DNA of 52,793 nt from Flavobacterium sp. (GCF_027533505.1 NZ_JAPZUB010000023.1:1-52793); one strand, 5' to 3'; numbered from the stretch's first letter, positions 35,934 to 45,075 are shown. Notes: generated from the sequence alone by a model not told the origin. Numbers and translations: made by a program.

Positions 35934-37298
35934 ATGCAACTGTACAACACATTAAGCGCAGAAGAAAGAGCTCAATTAATTGAAGAAGCGGGTCAACAAC
36001 GGTTGACATTATCTTTCTATGCGTACGCCAAAATTGAAGATCCCAAAAAATTTCGCGACGATTTATTTTTAGCTTGGAACGCACTCGATGCGCTCGGTCG
36101 TATTTATGTAGCTCACGAAGGAATCAATGCCCAAATGAGTGTTCCTGCCGAGCATTTTGAGGCCTTTCGTGAGACATTAGAAGCCTATGATTTTATGCGT
36201 GGGATTCGGTTGAACGTCGCGGTTGAGCACGATGATTTCTCGTTTTTAAAATTGACGATTAAAGTCCGACACAAAATTGTAGCCGACGGATTAAACGACG
36301 AAACTTTTGATGTGACCAACAAAGGGGTACACTTGAATGCGCGTGAATTCAATGCGATTTTGGACGACCCAAACACGATTGTGGTGGATTTTCGTAATCA
36401 TTATGAAAGTGAAGTGGGTCATTTTAAAGGTGCGATAACGCCGGATGTGGAAACGTTTCGCGAATCGTTGCCGATTATCAATGAGCAATTAAAAGATTTT
36501 AAAGAAAATAAAAACTTGGTGATGTATTGTACCGGTGGTATTCGTTGTGAAAAAGCGAGTGCATACTACAAACACCAAGGATTTAAAAATGTATTCCAAT
36601 TGGAAGGCGGCATTATCAACTATGCCAAACAAATCAAAGAAGAAGGATTAGAAAGCAAGTTTATCGGAAAGAATTTTGTGTTTGACCATCGTTTGGGCGA
36701 GCGCATTACGGATGATATTATTGCACAATGTCACCAATGCGGGAAACCGTGTGACGACCATACCAATTGCGTAAACGACGGCTGTCATTTATTATTTATT
36801 CAATGTGACGAATGTAAGGCTGCGATGGAAAATTGTTGTTCGCAAGAATGCCTGGACACCATTCATCTTCCATTGGCCGAACAGGTAAAATTGCGCAAAG
36901 GCATTCAAGTGGGCAACAAAGTCTTCCGCAAGGGGAAATCCGAAAAACTAAAATTCAAGCATTCGGGAGAATTACCGGAAGTACCGCTAGCAAAAGCGAC
37001 CACGGATATTCGCCAAAAAATCAACCCGAAACGGCGGTTGAAAAAATCACTTTTGGGCAAAGTGGCGCATTACTATGTAAAAGCGGGTATCGGTTTGGTA
37101 GAGATGCAAAACGGTGCACTGCAAAATGGGGATCGCCTCCTCATTGTGGGTCCGACCACCGGCGAAATGGAGCTTACTATTTCCAACATGCACGTTAATG
37201 GTGTATTGGGGGACAAAGCGCAGGCGGGCGACAAAGTTACCTTTGCCGTTCCGTCACGGGTACGCTTATCCGACAAAGTATATTTGATTTTAAACTAA
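35934..37298 (+). CDS. trhO: tRNA uridine(34) hydroxylase TrhO with C-terminal extension
   Basis: The 454-residue protein has a TrhO N-terminal domain (about 1-115) and a rhodanese domain (about 130-240) with the active Cys199 in VMYCTGGIRCEKAS. A Cys-rich region follows (266-306, several CxxC pairs, probably zinc-binding). TrhO hydroxylates U34 of tRNAs using oxygen. Beyond residue 370 is an extra small beta-barrel-like domain (GKVAHYYVKAGIGLVEMQNG, then VGPTTGEMEL) that resembles the C-terminal domain of U32 peptidase-like TrhP proteins. That resemblance is from memory and needs a profile search. Single gene with its own promoter and terminator. Confidence 0.9.
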   Translation: MQLYNTLSAEERAQLIEEAGQQRLTLSFYAYAKIEDPKKFRDDLFLAWNALDALGRIYVAHEGINAQMSVPAEHFEAFRETLEAYDFMRGIRLNVAVEHDDFSFLKLTIKVRHKIVADGLNDETFDVTNKGVHLNAREFNAILDDPNTIVVDFRNHYESEVGHFKGAITPDVETFRESLPIINEQLKDFKENKNLVMYCTGGIRCEKASAYYKHQGFKNVFQLEGGIINYAKQIKEEGLESKFIGKNFVFDHRLGERITDDIIAQCHQCGKPCDDHTNCVNDGCHLLFIQCDECKAAMENCCSQECLDTIHLPLAEQVKLRKGIQVGNKVFRKGKSEKLKFKHSGELPEVPLAKATTDIRQKINPKRRLKKSLLGKVAHYYVKAGIGLVEMQNGALQNGDRLLIVGPTTGEMELTISNMHVNGVLGDKAQAGDKVTFAVPSRVRLSDKVYLILN

Positions 37299-37316
37299 AA
37301 AAACAGCATACTTTTT

Positions 37317-37342
37317 CGCCTGATTTCGTTGGAAGTCAGGCG
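37317..37342 (+). terminator. Terminator after trhO
   Basis: CGCCTGA and TCAGGCG form the stem, extended by inner TT/AA pairs, followed by ATTTTGTTTT. Confidence 0.7.
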
Positions 37343-37470
37343 ATTTTGTTTTCAATAGCTTCCCCCTTTTTTGCATTTTCCATAATTGAAAAAATACTAT
37401 CTTTACAAACGAATCGTTTAGGGTAAACGTAGTCGATGGATTACTGTCGACGATCAATATATATTTTCTT

Positions 37471-38922
37471 ATGGCATGTACAAACTGTTCCTGTGGTTCG
37501 TCGAAAAGTGACGGAGCCAAAGGATGTGGAAATAATGGCACTTGCGGCGCCAATAGCTGCAACAAACTTACGGTATTTGATTGGTTAGCCAACATGAGTC
37601 TCCCTTCCGGGGAAGCGCCTTTTGACTGTGTGGAAGTGCGTTTCAAAAACGGACGCAAAGAATTTTACCGCAATACAGAAAAACTAACGTTAAGCATCGG
37701 TGACATTGTGGCAACGGAGGCATCTCCCGGGCATGATGTGGGTATTGTGACGTTGACGGGAGAATTGGTAAAAATCCAAATGAAGAAAAAAGGGGTCGAT
37801 CACCATTCGGCCGAAGTGTTGAAAGTGTACCGTAAAGCCTCTCAAAAAGACATTGATATTTGGAGTGCTGCCCGCGATCGCGAGGAACCGATGAAAGTTC
37901 GCGCCCGTGAATTGGCAATTCGATTGAATTTGGAAATGAAAATTTCGGATATTGAATTCCAAGGCGATGGCTCCAAAGCTACGTTTTATTACACGGCCAG
38001 TGACCGTGTGGATTTCCGTCAGCTGATTAAAGATTACGCTTCAGAATTTAAGATTCGTATCGAAATGAAGCAGGTCGGTTTCCGTCAAGAGGCCTCGCGC
38101 TTAGGGGGTATCGGGTCTTGTGGTCGTGAATTGTGTTGTTCGACTTGGTTGACCGATTTTCGCAGTGTCAATACGTCGGCAGCGCGTTACCAGCAATTGT
38201 CGTTGAACCCGCAGAAATTGGCGGGACAATGTGGGAAATTGAAGTGTTGTCTCAATTTTGAATTGGACACCTACATGGATGCTTTACGTGACTTCCCTGA
38301 TTACGAAACCAAATTGAAGACGGAAAAAGGGGATGCGGTTTGTCAAAAACAAGATATCTTCAAAGGATTGATGTGGTATGCTTACACGGATAATTTTGCG
38401 GCTTGGCATGTTTTAAGTACAGAACAAGTAAAAGAAATTATCGCGATCAATAAAGAAGGTGGTCTTGCCTCTGCTTTGGAAGATTATGCAGTTGAAGTGG
38501 AGCAAGAAGTGGAAAAAACATACAATAATGTAGTTGGGCAGGAGAGTATCACTCGATTTGATCAACCCAAAAAGAAAAACCGCAGCAAGAGCAAAAATCG
38601 AAATAAAGGAAAAGGCCGAGAGGGTGCTGTAGTTGAAGGACAAAGTGCGTCTTCACCACAAAAAAACAATCCGTCAAGAGGCAACCAACCCCAGCGTAAC
38701 CCGCAAAATCGTTCGCAACAATCGAGTGGGAAACCGCCGCAAAAGGAACGTCAAAACAACGCTCCTAAAGAAAACTCCAACCCACAAGTTCAAGGACAAA
38801 ATCAAGGACAAAACCCGCAAGGTGAACGCACAGGGAATCGCAATAAACGCAATAAAAAACGTCCCGGAAATAGCAATCGTGGCAATTCGAATGAGAGCAA
38901 AAACAATGAAGGTACGAACTAG
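37471..38922 (+). CDS. PSP1 domain protein, RicT/YaaT-like
   Basis: This 483-residue protein has a Cys-rich start (CTNCSCGSSKS), a PSP1 domain (about 45-280), and the signature LGGIGSCGRELCCSTWL followed by GQCGKLKCCLNFELD. In Bacillus the homologue RicT forms an Fe-S complex affecting RNA processing. The last 110 residues or so are low-complexity and rich in Asn, Gln, Lys, Gly and Ser, likely disordered and possibly RNA-binding. The gene overlaps gldH by 17 bases; this ricT-gldH-PBP order is common in flavobacteria from what I recall. Confidence 0.88.
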   Translation: MACTNCSCGSSKSDGAKGCGNNGTCGANSCNKLTVFDWLANMSLPSGEAPFDCVEVRFKNGRKEFYRNTEKLTLSIGDIVATEASPGHDVGIVTLTGELVKIQMKKKGVDHHSAEVLKVYRKASQKDIDIWSAARDREEPMKVRARELAIRLNLEMKISDIEFQGDGSKATFYYTASDRVDFRQLIKDYASEFKIRIEMKQVGFRQEASRLGGIGSCGRELCCSTWLTDFRSVNTSAARYQQLSLNPQKLAGQCGKLKCCLNFELDTYMDALRDFPDYETKLKTEKGDAVCQKQDIFKGLMWYAYTDNFAAWHVLSTEQVKEIIAINKEGGLASALEDYAVEVEQEVEKTYNNVVGQESITRFDQPKKKNRSKSKNRNKGKGREGAVVEGQSASSPQKNNPSRGNQPQRNPQNRSQQSSGKPPQKERQNNAPKENSNPQVQGQNQGQNPQGERTGNRNKRNKKRPGNSNRGNSNESKNNEGTN

Positions 38923-39391
38923 TTTACTCTTTTTAGGGCTTTTGATAAGTTGCGCATCGTGCGACAAAAATGGCGTATTTGACGAATACAAGTCGGTAGG
39001 CAATGCCTGGCACAAAGACAGTATTGTACATTTCAACTTACCGAAGTTAGACGTAGGAAAAAAATACAACTTGTTTTTGAATGTGCGCGACAACAAAGAC
39101 TATCCGTTTGACAATCTTTTTGTGATTGTTTCACTCGAACAGCCCAATCGTAAAGTGTTGGTGGACACCCTAGAATACAAAATGGCGCATCCCGATGGAA
39201 GCTTGATGGGCGAAGGGTTTAGCGATGTCAAAGAAAACAAACTTTTTTATAAAGAGAAGTTTACTTTTGATCAAAAAGGAAACTATAAAGTACATATTCA
39301 ACATGCCTTGCGTGAAACCGGTAAAGTTCCTGGCGTAGCGGATTTAAAGGGCATTACGGAAGTTGGATTTAGAATAGAAACGACCGAATAA
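38906..39391 (+). CDS. gldH: Gliding motility lipoprotein GldH
   Basis: This 161-residue lipoprotein begins MKVRTSLLFLGLLISCASC with a lipobox at LISC. Its mature domain matches GldH (FNLPKLDVGKKYNLFLNV, LVDTLEYKMA and GEGFSDVKENKLFYKE). GldH is required for gliding and for type IX secretion in Flavobacterium. A much longer upstream frame exists, but it runs through the disordered tail of the previous gene; the ATG at 38906 gives the signal peptide at the N-terminus. It overlaps the PSP1 gene by 17 bases and is followed two bases later by the PBP gene. Confidence 0.92.
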   Translation: MKVRTSLLFLGLLISCASCDKNGVFDEYKSVGNAWHKDSIVHFNLPKLDVGKKYNLFLNVRDNKDYPFDNLFVIVSLEQPNRKVLVDTLEYKMAHPDGSLMGEGFSDVKENKLFYKEKFTFDQKGNYKVHIQHALRETGKVPGVADLKGITEVGFRIETTE

Positions 39392-39393
39392 TT

Positions 39394-41721
39394 ATGGCAA
39401 ATCAATCCCCGAAACCCCAGACTGTCGTAAAAGACATTAAATACTACCAAAAAAAGTTTTGGCGTTTGTTTTTTTATACGCTAGGGAGTGTTTTTTTGTT
39501 TTTTCTTTTTGCCTCGTGGGGCCTTTTTGGAGCCATGCCTTCCTTTGAAGACTTGGAGAATCCAAATTCCAACTTAGCCACCGAAATCATCTCCAGTGAT
39601 GGGGTCGTATTGGGAAAATTTTACAATGAAAACCGAACCGCCGTCAAATACAAAGACCTACCGAAACACTTGGTAGATGCCTTGGTAGCAACAGAAGATG
39701 AGCGTTTTTATGAGCATTCGGGTATCGATGCTAAGCGAACTTTTGGGGCAGCCGCACGATTGGGAGCCAATGGGGGAGCCAGCACCATTACCCAGCAGTT
39801 GGCCAAATTATTGTTTCATGGAGAGGGGTCTAAATTTTTACCCTTCCGGGTGGTTCAAAAAGCCAAAGAATGGATTATTGCGGTACGATTAGAGCGCCAG
39901 TATACCAAAGATGAAATCATCGCTTTGTACTTTAATCAAGTTGACTTTGTGAATGGTGCCGTGGGTATTCGATCGGCTGCTAAAGTGTATTTTAACAAAG
40001 AGCCCAAAGATCTTACCATCAATGAAAGCGCTACTCTAGTGGGTATGCTCACCAATCCCTCGCGGTTCAATCCAAAACGTTTTCCCGAACGCTCATTAAA
40101 ACGAAGAAATGTGGTGTTGGGACAAATGGTGCGGAATAAAAAACTCGAACCTGCAGCGAAAAATTTATTGGAAAAACAACCCATCAAACTCGATTTTCGT
40201 CCCGAAAGTCACTATGAAGGCTTGGCTACCTATTTTAGAGAATACCTCCGGGATTACATGAAAAATTGGGTCAAAGAACACAAACGAGCTGATGATGAAG
40301 AATACGATATTTATGGGGATGGATTAAAAATCTACACCACATTGGATTCCAAAATGCAAGAACATGCTGAAGAGGCCGTTCGTGAGCACATGAAAAATTT
40401 ACAAGAGGAATTCTTTTTACAACAAAAGGAAAACAAAAATGCACCCTTTGTAAACATCACACCCGCCGAAACCGACAAAATCATCAACCAAGCCATGCGC
40501 AATTCCGAGCGTTGGCGAATTCTAAAAGCGGATGAAAAAACGGAGGAAGAAATTATTGCTTCTTTTAAGAAAAAAACCAAAATGACCATATTCACTTGGC
40601 AAGGGGAACGCGATACGGTAATGACTCCTCTAGATTCTATTCGGTATTACAAACATTTCTTGCAAGCGGGTATGATGGCGATGGAACCCCAAACAGGACA
40701 CATCAAAGCCTGGGTGGGTGGTATTAATTACAAGTATTTCCAATACGACCACGTGGGGCAAGGCGCGCGTCAAGTGGGGTCGACGTTCAAACCCTTTGTA
40801 TACGCTACCGCAATCGAACAGCTGAATATGTCGCCCTGTGATACCATCATCGATGGCCCGTTTATGATTCGTAAAGGGAAACATAATGTAACCGAAGATT
40901 GGGAACCGCGCAACTCCGACCACCAATACCGAGGCATGGTTACGTTGAAAAAAGCCTTAGCGTATTCCATTAATACCGTTTCTGCAAAATTAATTGACAA
41001 AACCGGTCCTGAGCCTGTTGTCGAACTCACCAAAAAACTCGGCGTAACCACCGAAATCCCAATGCAACCCTCGATTGCTTTGGGTGCGGTAGACATTACT
41101 GTACAAGATATGGTGGCCGCCTATTCCACCTTTGCCAACCAAGGGGTTTATATCAAACCGCAGTTTATCCAACGTATTGAAGATAAAAACGGAGCCGTGA
41201 TTTACGAGCCCGTTCCTGAATCGCATGATGTGTTGAATAAAGATATTGCCTTTGCCGTTATTAAACTGTTAGAAGGTGTAACCGATGAAGGTTCAGGGGT
41301 GCGTTTACGCACGCAATCTGGAGGAAGTGGCGACACCCGTTGGACAGGTTATCCGTACATGTTTACCAACCCGATTGCGGGTAAAACAGGAACTTCTCAA
41401 AATCAATCCGACGGTTGGTTTATCGGAATGGTACCGAATTTAGCAACCGGTGTTTGGGTGGGTTGTGAAGACCGATCGGCCCGTTTCAAAAGCATCACCT
41501 ACGGACAAGGAGCCACAGCTGCTTTACCGATTTGGGGGTATTTTATGGAAAAATGTTATGAAGATCCCGACTTGCAAGTTTCCAAAGACGAATTCATAAA
41601 ACCCGAAGGATTCAATATCAAAGTGGATTGCTGGAGTCCGCGAAGTTCCTCAACACCGACCGATTCCACCGCTGTTGATCCCGTAGACGATCAAAATCTG
41701 GATGAATTTAATGGAATATAA
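39394..41721 (+). CDS. Class A penicillin-binding protein 1A
   Basis: The 775-residue bifunctional wall synthase has a short cytoplasmic tail, one transmembrane helix (about residues 25-48), and a GT51 glycosyltransferase domain with ATEDERFYEHSGIDAKRTFG. The transpeptidase domain has the active-site STFK in VGSTFKPFVYA, the SxN motif in AYSINTVSAKL and KTGTSQN. All three transpeptidase motifs are present, so it should be active. It follows gldH directly and is probably co-transcribed. The Asp-rich C-terminus is low complexity. Confidence 0.95.
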   Translation: MANQSPKPQTVVKDIKYYQKKFWRLFFYTLGSVFLFFLFASWGLFGAMPSFEDLENPNSNLATEIISSDGVVLGKFYNENRTAVKYKDLPKHLVDALVATEDERFYEHSGIDAKRTFGAAARLGANGGASTITQQLAKLLFHGEGSKFLPFRVVQKAKEWIIAVRLERQYTKDEIIALYFNQVDFVNGAVGIRSAAKVYFNKEPKDLTINESATLVGMLTNPSRFNPKRFPERSLKRRNVVLGQMVRNKKLEPAAKNLLEKQPIKLDFRPESHYEGLATYFREYLRDYMKNWVKEHKRADDEEYDIYGDGLKIYTTLDSKMQEHAEEAVREHMKNLQEEFFLQQKENKNAPFVNITPAETDKIINQAMRNSERWRILKADEKTEEEIIASFKKKTKMTIFTWQGERDTVMTPLDSIRYYKHFLQAGMMAMEPQTGHIKAWVGGINYKYFQYDHVGQGARQVGSTFKPFVYATAIEQLNMSPCDTIIDGPFMIRKGKHNVTEDWEPRNSDHQYRGMVTLKKALAYSINTVSAKLIDKTGPEPVVELTKKLGVTTEIPMQPSIALGAVDITVQDMVAAYSTFANQGVYIKPQFIQRIEDKNGAVIYEPVPESHDVLNKDIAFAVIKLLEGVTDEGSGVRLRTQSGGSGDTRWTGYPYMFTNPIAGKTGTSQNQSDGWFIGMVPNLATGVWVGCEDRSARFKSITYGQGATAALPIWGYFMEKCYEDPDLQVSKDEFIKPEGFNIKVDCWSPRSSSTPTDSTAVDPVDDQNLDEFNGI

Positions 41722-41743
41722 TGAGGCGCTTTTTCCCGCTGTC

Positions 41744-41785
41744 CGCAGTACCTGTCTGCCGAAAAAGGCAGGTCCAAGCACTGCG
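41744..41785. repeat. Interrupted stem-loop after the PBP gene
   Basis: CGCAGT...CTGCC-GAAAAA-GGCAG...ACTGCG forms a 42-base interrupted hairpin. The flanks CCCGCTGTCC and CAGGGCT look like another member of the flavobacterial intergenic repeats. A 68-codon frame across it has no protein-like features. Confidence 0.45.
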
Positions 41786-41820
41786 TTACGGGGATGCCGT
41801 TTCCAACAGGGCTGAATACC

Positions 41821-41852
41821 AAATCCTGCTCCAATTGGGGCAGGATTTTTTT
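41821..41852 (+). terminator. Terminator before scoA
   Basis: AAATCCTGC pairs with GCAGGATTT around a self-complementary CCAATTGG-containing centre, then a T run. Confidence 0.85.
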
Positions 41853-41919
41853 ATGTCCCATTCCCCTATTCTTGGGCTTTATTTCCTAAATTTACGCCAC
41901 AAACCAACGAATTTTCTTC

Positions 41920-42618
41920 ATGATTAATAAAAAAGTAAACTCGGTTACCGAAGCCCTTCAAGGCATCGAAGACGGCATGACCATTATGTTGGGCGGCTTC
42001 GGACTTTGCGGTATTCCCGAGAATAGTATTGCCGAATTGGTGCAAAAAGGAACTACCAACCTTACCTGTATTTCCAACAATGCCGGTGTAGACGATTTTG
42101 GCCTTGGTTTATTACTTCAAAAACGCCAAATCAAAAAAATGATTTCTTCGTATGTCGGTGAAAATGCCGAATTTGAACGTCAAATGCTGTCGGGCGAACT
42201 CGAGGTAGAATTAACTCCTCAAGGAACACTTGCCGAAAAATGCCGCGCGGCCCAAGCGGGTATTCCTGCATTCTTTACGCCAGCTGGCTATGGAACCGAA
42301 GTCGCTGAAGGTAAAGAAACCCGTGAATTCAACGGTAAAATGCACGTGATGGAATTGGCTTACAACGCCGAATTTTCTATCGTCAAAGCCTGGAAAGGCG
42401 ACGAAGCGGGGAATCTTATTTTCAAAGGAACTGCTCGTAATTTTAATGCGGTCATGGCAGGTGCCGCCAAAATCACCATCGCAGAAGTAGAGGAATTAGT
42501 ACCCGCCGGAGCTCTTGACCCCAACCAAATTCATATTCCCGGAATTATGGTACAACGCATTTTCCAAGGTGAAAAATTTGAAAAACGAATTGAACAACGC
42601 ACCGTTAGACAGAAATAG
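41920..42618 (+). CDS. scoA: 3-oxoacid CoA-transferase subunit A
   Basis: This 232-residue CoA-transferase alpha subunit has the [13 protein letters not shown] motif near residue 22 and [13 protein letters not shown]. With subunit B it moves CoA from succinyl-CoA to acetoacetate or a similar acid, feeding ketone-body and butanoate use. The partner gene begins about 420 bases downstream rather than adjacent, because a broken four-helix-bundle gene lies between them. Confidence 0.94.
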   Translation: MINKKVNSVTEALQGIEDGMTIMLGGFGLCGIPENSIAELVQKGTTNLTCISNNAGVDDFGLGLLLQKRQIKKMISSYVGENAEFERQMLSGELEVELTPQGTLAEKCRAAQAGIPAFFTPAGYGTEVAEGKETREFNGKMHVMELAYNAEFSIVKAWKGDEAGNLIFKGTARNFNAVMAGAAKITIAEVEELVPAGALDPNQIHIPGIMVQRIFQGEKFEKRIEQRTVRQK

Positions 42619-42650
42619 ATTTGAAAATGATATAATTTGAAAATTTGAAG
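42619..42650 (+). repeat. ATTTGAAAA-type AT-rich repeat, left of the insert
   Basis: ATTTGAAAATG and AATTTGAAAATTTGAAG occur here. Similar units lie inverted at 43006-43037 and direct at 43697-43732, bracketing the broken gene and scoB. Confidence 0.6.
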
Positions 42651-43000
42651 ATGAGGAATGATAAAGATAATTTAATAGTAAATAAGAGTTTTGAGTTTGC
42701 TTTAAAAATCATCGCCTTTTCTGAAGAAATTCGTCAAATAAATCGTTTTGAAATGGCTTCGCAAATTTTCAGATGTGGAACCTCTATTGGAGCCAATATA
42801 AGAGAAGCTCAAAATGCTGAAAGCAAAGTTGATTTATTCATAAATTTAAAATTGCAGCTAAAGAAGCTGATGAGATTCAGTATTGGCTAAGTTTATGTAA
42901 AGAGTCTGAATTTTAACCAAATCCAAATGAAGAATTATTCAAAGAAATACAATCTATAAATTTGATTTTATCTAAAATTATTTCTTCTAGCAAGAAGACT
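42651..43000 (+). pseudogene. Four-helix-bundle protein (23S rRNA intervening-sequence type), broken
   Basis: The frame from ATG at 42651 encodes the first 60 or so residues of a four-helix-bundle protein of the family found in 23S rRNA intervening sequences (FEFALKIIAFSEEIRQ, then FRCGTSIGANIREAQNAES). After SKVD a one-base loss near 42845 shifts the frame. The rest of the protein continues as KIAAKEADEIQYWLSLCKE, where a second lesion, TAA at 42914, replaces an expected Tyr codon. The tail KEIQSINLILSKIISSSKKT remains readable. It is thus a decayed insertion inside the sco operon. The end at 43000 is approximate. Confidence 0.8.
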
Positions 43001-43005
43001 TATTT

Positions 43006-43037
43006 TTCAAATTATCAAATTATCAAATCATCAAATT
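43006..43037 (-). repeat. ATTTGAAAA-type repeat, inverted copy right of the insert
   Basis: TTCAAATTATCAAATTATC followed by AAATCATCAAATT is the reverse-complement version of the ATTTGA units at 42619-42650. The scoB start codon directly follows. Confidence 0.55.
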
Positions 43038-43691
43038 ATGTTGGATAAAAATCAAATTGCAAAACGAATTGCAAAAGAAGTACAAGACGGTTACTACGTG
43101 AATCTCGGCATTGGGATTCCGACTTTAGTAGCCAATTATGTACGTACCGATATTTCGGTTGAATTTCAATCGGAGAATGGCGTACTCGGTATGGGTCCTT
43201 TTCCTTTTGAAGGCGAAGAAGATGCCGATATCATTAACGCAGGAAAACAAACCATTACCACACTACCCGGAGCGAGTTTCTTTGACTCCGCCTTCAGTTT
43301 CGGAATGATTCGTGCGCAAAAAGTGGACTTAACCATTTTAGGCGCTATGGAAGTAGCCGAAAACGGGGATATCGCCAACTGGAAAATTCCAGGTAAAATG
43401 GTAAAAGGAATGGGCGGCGCCATGGACTTGGTAGCCTCCGCAGAAAATATCATTGTCGCGATGATGCACGTCAACAAAGCAGGGGAAAGTAAGATTTTGA
43501 AAAAATGCACCTTACCCCTAACCGGTGTGGGTTGTGTGAAAAAAGTCGTGACCGAATTGGCTGTTTTGGAAGTCACTCCCAACGGATTTAAATTATTGGA
43601 ACGCGCGCCAGGCGTAACGGTAGACGAAATTATTCAAGCGACCGAAGCGGCATTAATCATTGAAGGGGAAGTACCGGAGATGGTGTTTTAA
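43038..43691 (+). CDS. scoB: 3-oxoacid CoA-transferase subunit B
   Basis: This 217-residue beta subunit has YYVNLGIGIPTLVANY and the catalytic Glu in QSENGVLGMGPFP near residue 50. MVKGMGGAMDLVASA is also typical. It pairs with scoA despite the intervening pseudogene. Its upstream leader is made of the ATTTGA-type repeat, so its translation signals may have changed since the insertion. Confidence 0.94.
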   Translation: MLDKNQIAKRIAKEVQDGYYVNLGIGIPTLVANYVRTDISVEFQSENGVLGMGPFPFEGEEDADIINAGKQTITTLPGASFFDSAFSFGMIRAQKVDLTILGAMEVAENGDIANWKIPGKMVKGMGGAMDLVASAENIIVAMMHVNKAGESKILKKCTLPLTGVGCVKKVVTELAVLEVTPNGFKLLERAPGVTVDEIIQATEAALIIEGEVPEMVF

Positions 43692-43696
43692 TTATT

Positions 43697-43732
43697 AATT
43701 TGAAAATTTGAAGATTTGAGAATTTGAAAATG
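43697..43732 (+). repeat. ATTTGAAAA-type repeat after scoB
   Basis: AATTTGAAAATTTGAAG is followed by ATTTGAGAATTTGAAAATG, the same orientation as 42619-42650. No gene in 43692-43785. Confidence 0.6.
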
Positions 43733-43785
43733 TTCAACAAGAATTCATTTTCAATACCTCAAATTTTCGTGTTTAAAATAAATCC

Positions 43786-44949
43786 ATGCGAAGTAAAGTA
43801 ATCCTTAAAAAAGGGAAAGAAAAATCCATTCAACGTCGCCATCCTTGGGTGTTTAGCGGTGCTATATATGGCGTAACCCAAGAAATCAATGATGGTGAAT
43901 TGGTCGATGTAGTCGATGCGCAAAACGAACATTTAGGTACGGGTTATTTCAGTGATAAAGGCAGTATAACGGTGCGTTTACTCACTTTTGGAGACGAACC
44001 CTTTACTGCCAATTTTTGGAAAGAAAAGTTGGAAGCCGCATGGGAAATGCGCAAACTAATCTTGGATTTCAGTCAAACCAATGCGTTTCGAGTCATTCAT
44101 GGGGAAGGCGATGGGATTCCCGGACTTATCATTGACTTTTACCACAACCATTGGGTGATTCAAGCCCATTCTACCGGAATTTTTCTGCAAATAGAAGCCA
44201 TTGCACAAGCGATTCAACAAGCCTTCCCTGAACATTGTGAAACCATTTACTGTAAAAGTAGTGGCACCTTACCGCAAACCGGAACCGATTATTTTCTCTT
44301 TGGAAAAACCGCAGAAACCCTTGCGCAAGAAAACGGCATTTCCTTTCATGTGAACTGGGTCGAAGGGCAGAAAACCGGTTTCTTTTTGGACCAACGCGAC
44401 AACCGAAAACTCTTGGGCGCCTTTTCCAAAGACAAAAAAGTACTCAATACCTTTTGTTATACGGGCGGTTTCTCTATCTATGCGATGCAAGCGGGAGCGG
44501 AATTGGTTACCTCGGTAGATATTTCCCAGAAAGCCGTTGACTTGGCTGCACGCAATATGGAACTCAATTTTCCAGGTGCCAATCATACCGCTGTTGCTTC
44601 GGATGTATTTGAATTTATGCGCACCCACCACCAACACTATGATGTGATTGTGTTGGATCCACCCGCCTTTGCCAAAAGCATCAAAAGCAAACATACCGCG
44701 ACACAAGCCTACAAACGCTTGAATGTGGCCGGACTCAAAGCATTAGCGCCCAAAGGAATTTTATTTACCTTTTCGTGTTCACAAGTAATCGATGACCTGT
44801 TGTTTTACAATACCGTTGCCGCCGCAGCCATCGAATCAGGGCGTACCATTCGTGTGTTGCACAAACTCACGCAAGGTCCCGATCACCCGACCAACATTTA
44901 CCATCCCGAAGGACATTATTTAAAAGGATTGGTGCTATATGTTGAATAG
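43786..44949 (+). CDS. Class I SAM-dependent rRNA methyltransferase, RlmI-like
   Basis: This 387-residue protein has an N-terminal PUA domain (VILKKGKEKSIQRRHPWVFSGAI). The Rossmann methyltransferase domain shows the SAM motif VLNTFCYTGGFSIYA near 222 and the catalytic motif VLDPPAFAKS, and a late Cys in FTFSCSQ. RlmI methylates C1962 of 23S rRNA in E. coli; the exact target here is inferred. It stands alone between scoB and the ATPase gene. Confidence 0.9.
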   Translation: MRSKVILKKGKEKSIQRRHPWVFSGAIYGVTQEINDGELVDVVDAQNEHLGTGYFSDKGSITVRLLTFGDEPFTANFWKEKLEAAWEMRKLILDFSQTNAFRVIHGEGDGIPGLIIDFYHNHWVIQAHSTGIFLQIEAIAQAIQQAFPEHCETIYCKSSGTLPQTGTDYFLFGKTAETLAQENGISFHVNWVEGQKTGFFLDQRDNRKLLGAFSKDKKVLNTFCYTGGFSIYAMQAGAELVTSVDISQKAVDLAARNMELNFPGANHTAVASDVFEFMRTHHQHYDVIVLDPPAFAKSIKSKHTATQAYKRLNVAGLKALAPKGILFTFSCSQVIDDLLFYNTVAAAAIESGRTIRVLHKLTQGPDHPTNIYHPEGHYLKGLVLYVE

Positions 44950-44997
44950 ACAACCCCAATATTAGGGTATAGTTACTATTGACTTTTTACGATAAAA

Positions 44998-45075
44998 ATA
45001 TAATTTTTTAGGGTTGTAATAGTAAAATAATATAATTTTTTAGGGTTTAAAACTTAATTTACTACATTTGTAGTA
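44998..45075 (+). promoter_or_regulatory. Control region of the DUF4143 ATPase gene
   Basis: An 18-base direct repeat, ATATAATTTTTTAGGGTT, occurs at 44998-45015 and 45030-45047. It is followed by a perfect palindrome TACTACA-TT-TGTAGTA at 45060-45075. The -7 box TACATTTG (45063-45070) lies inside the palindrome, four bases before the ATG at 45075. Confidence 0.6.

Noticed and set aside
41721..41927. 68-codon frame between the PBP and scoA genes
   Set aside because: It runs across a large stem-loop and a terminator and has no protein-like features or homologue I recognise.
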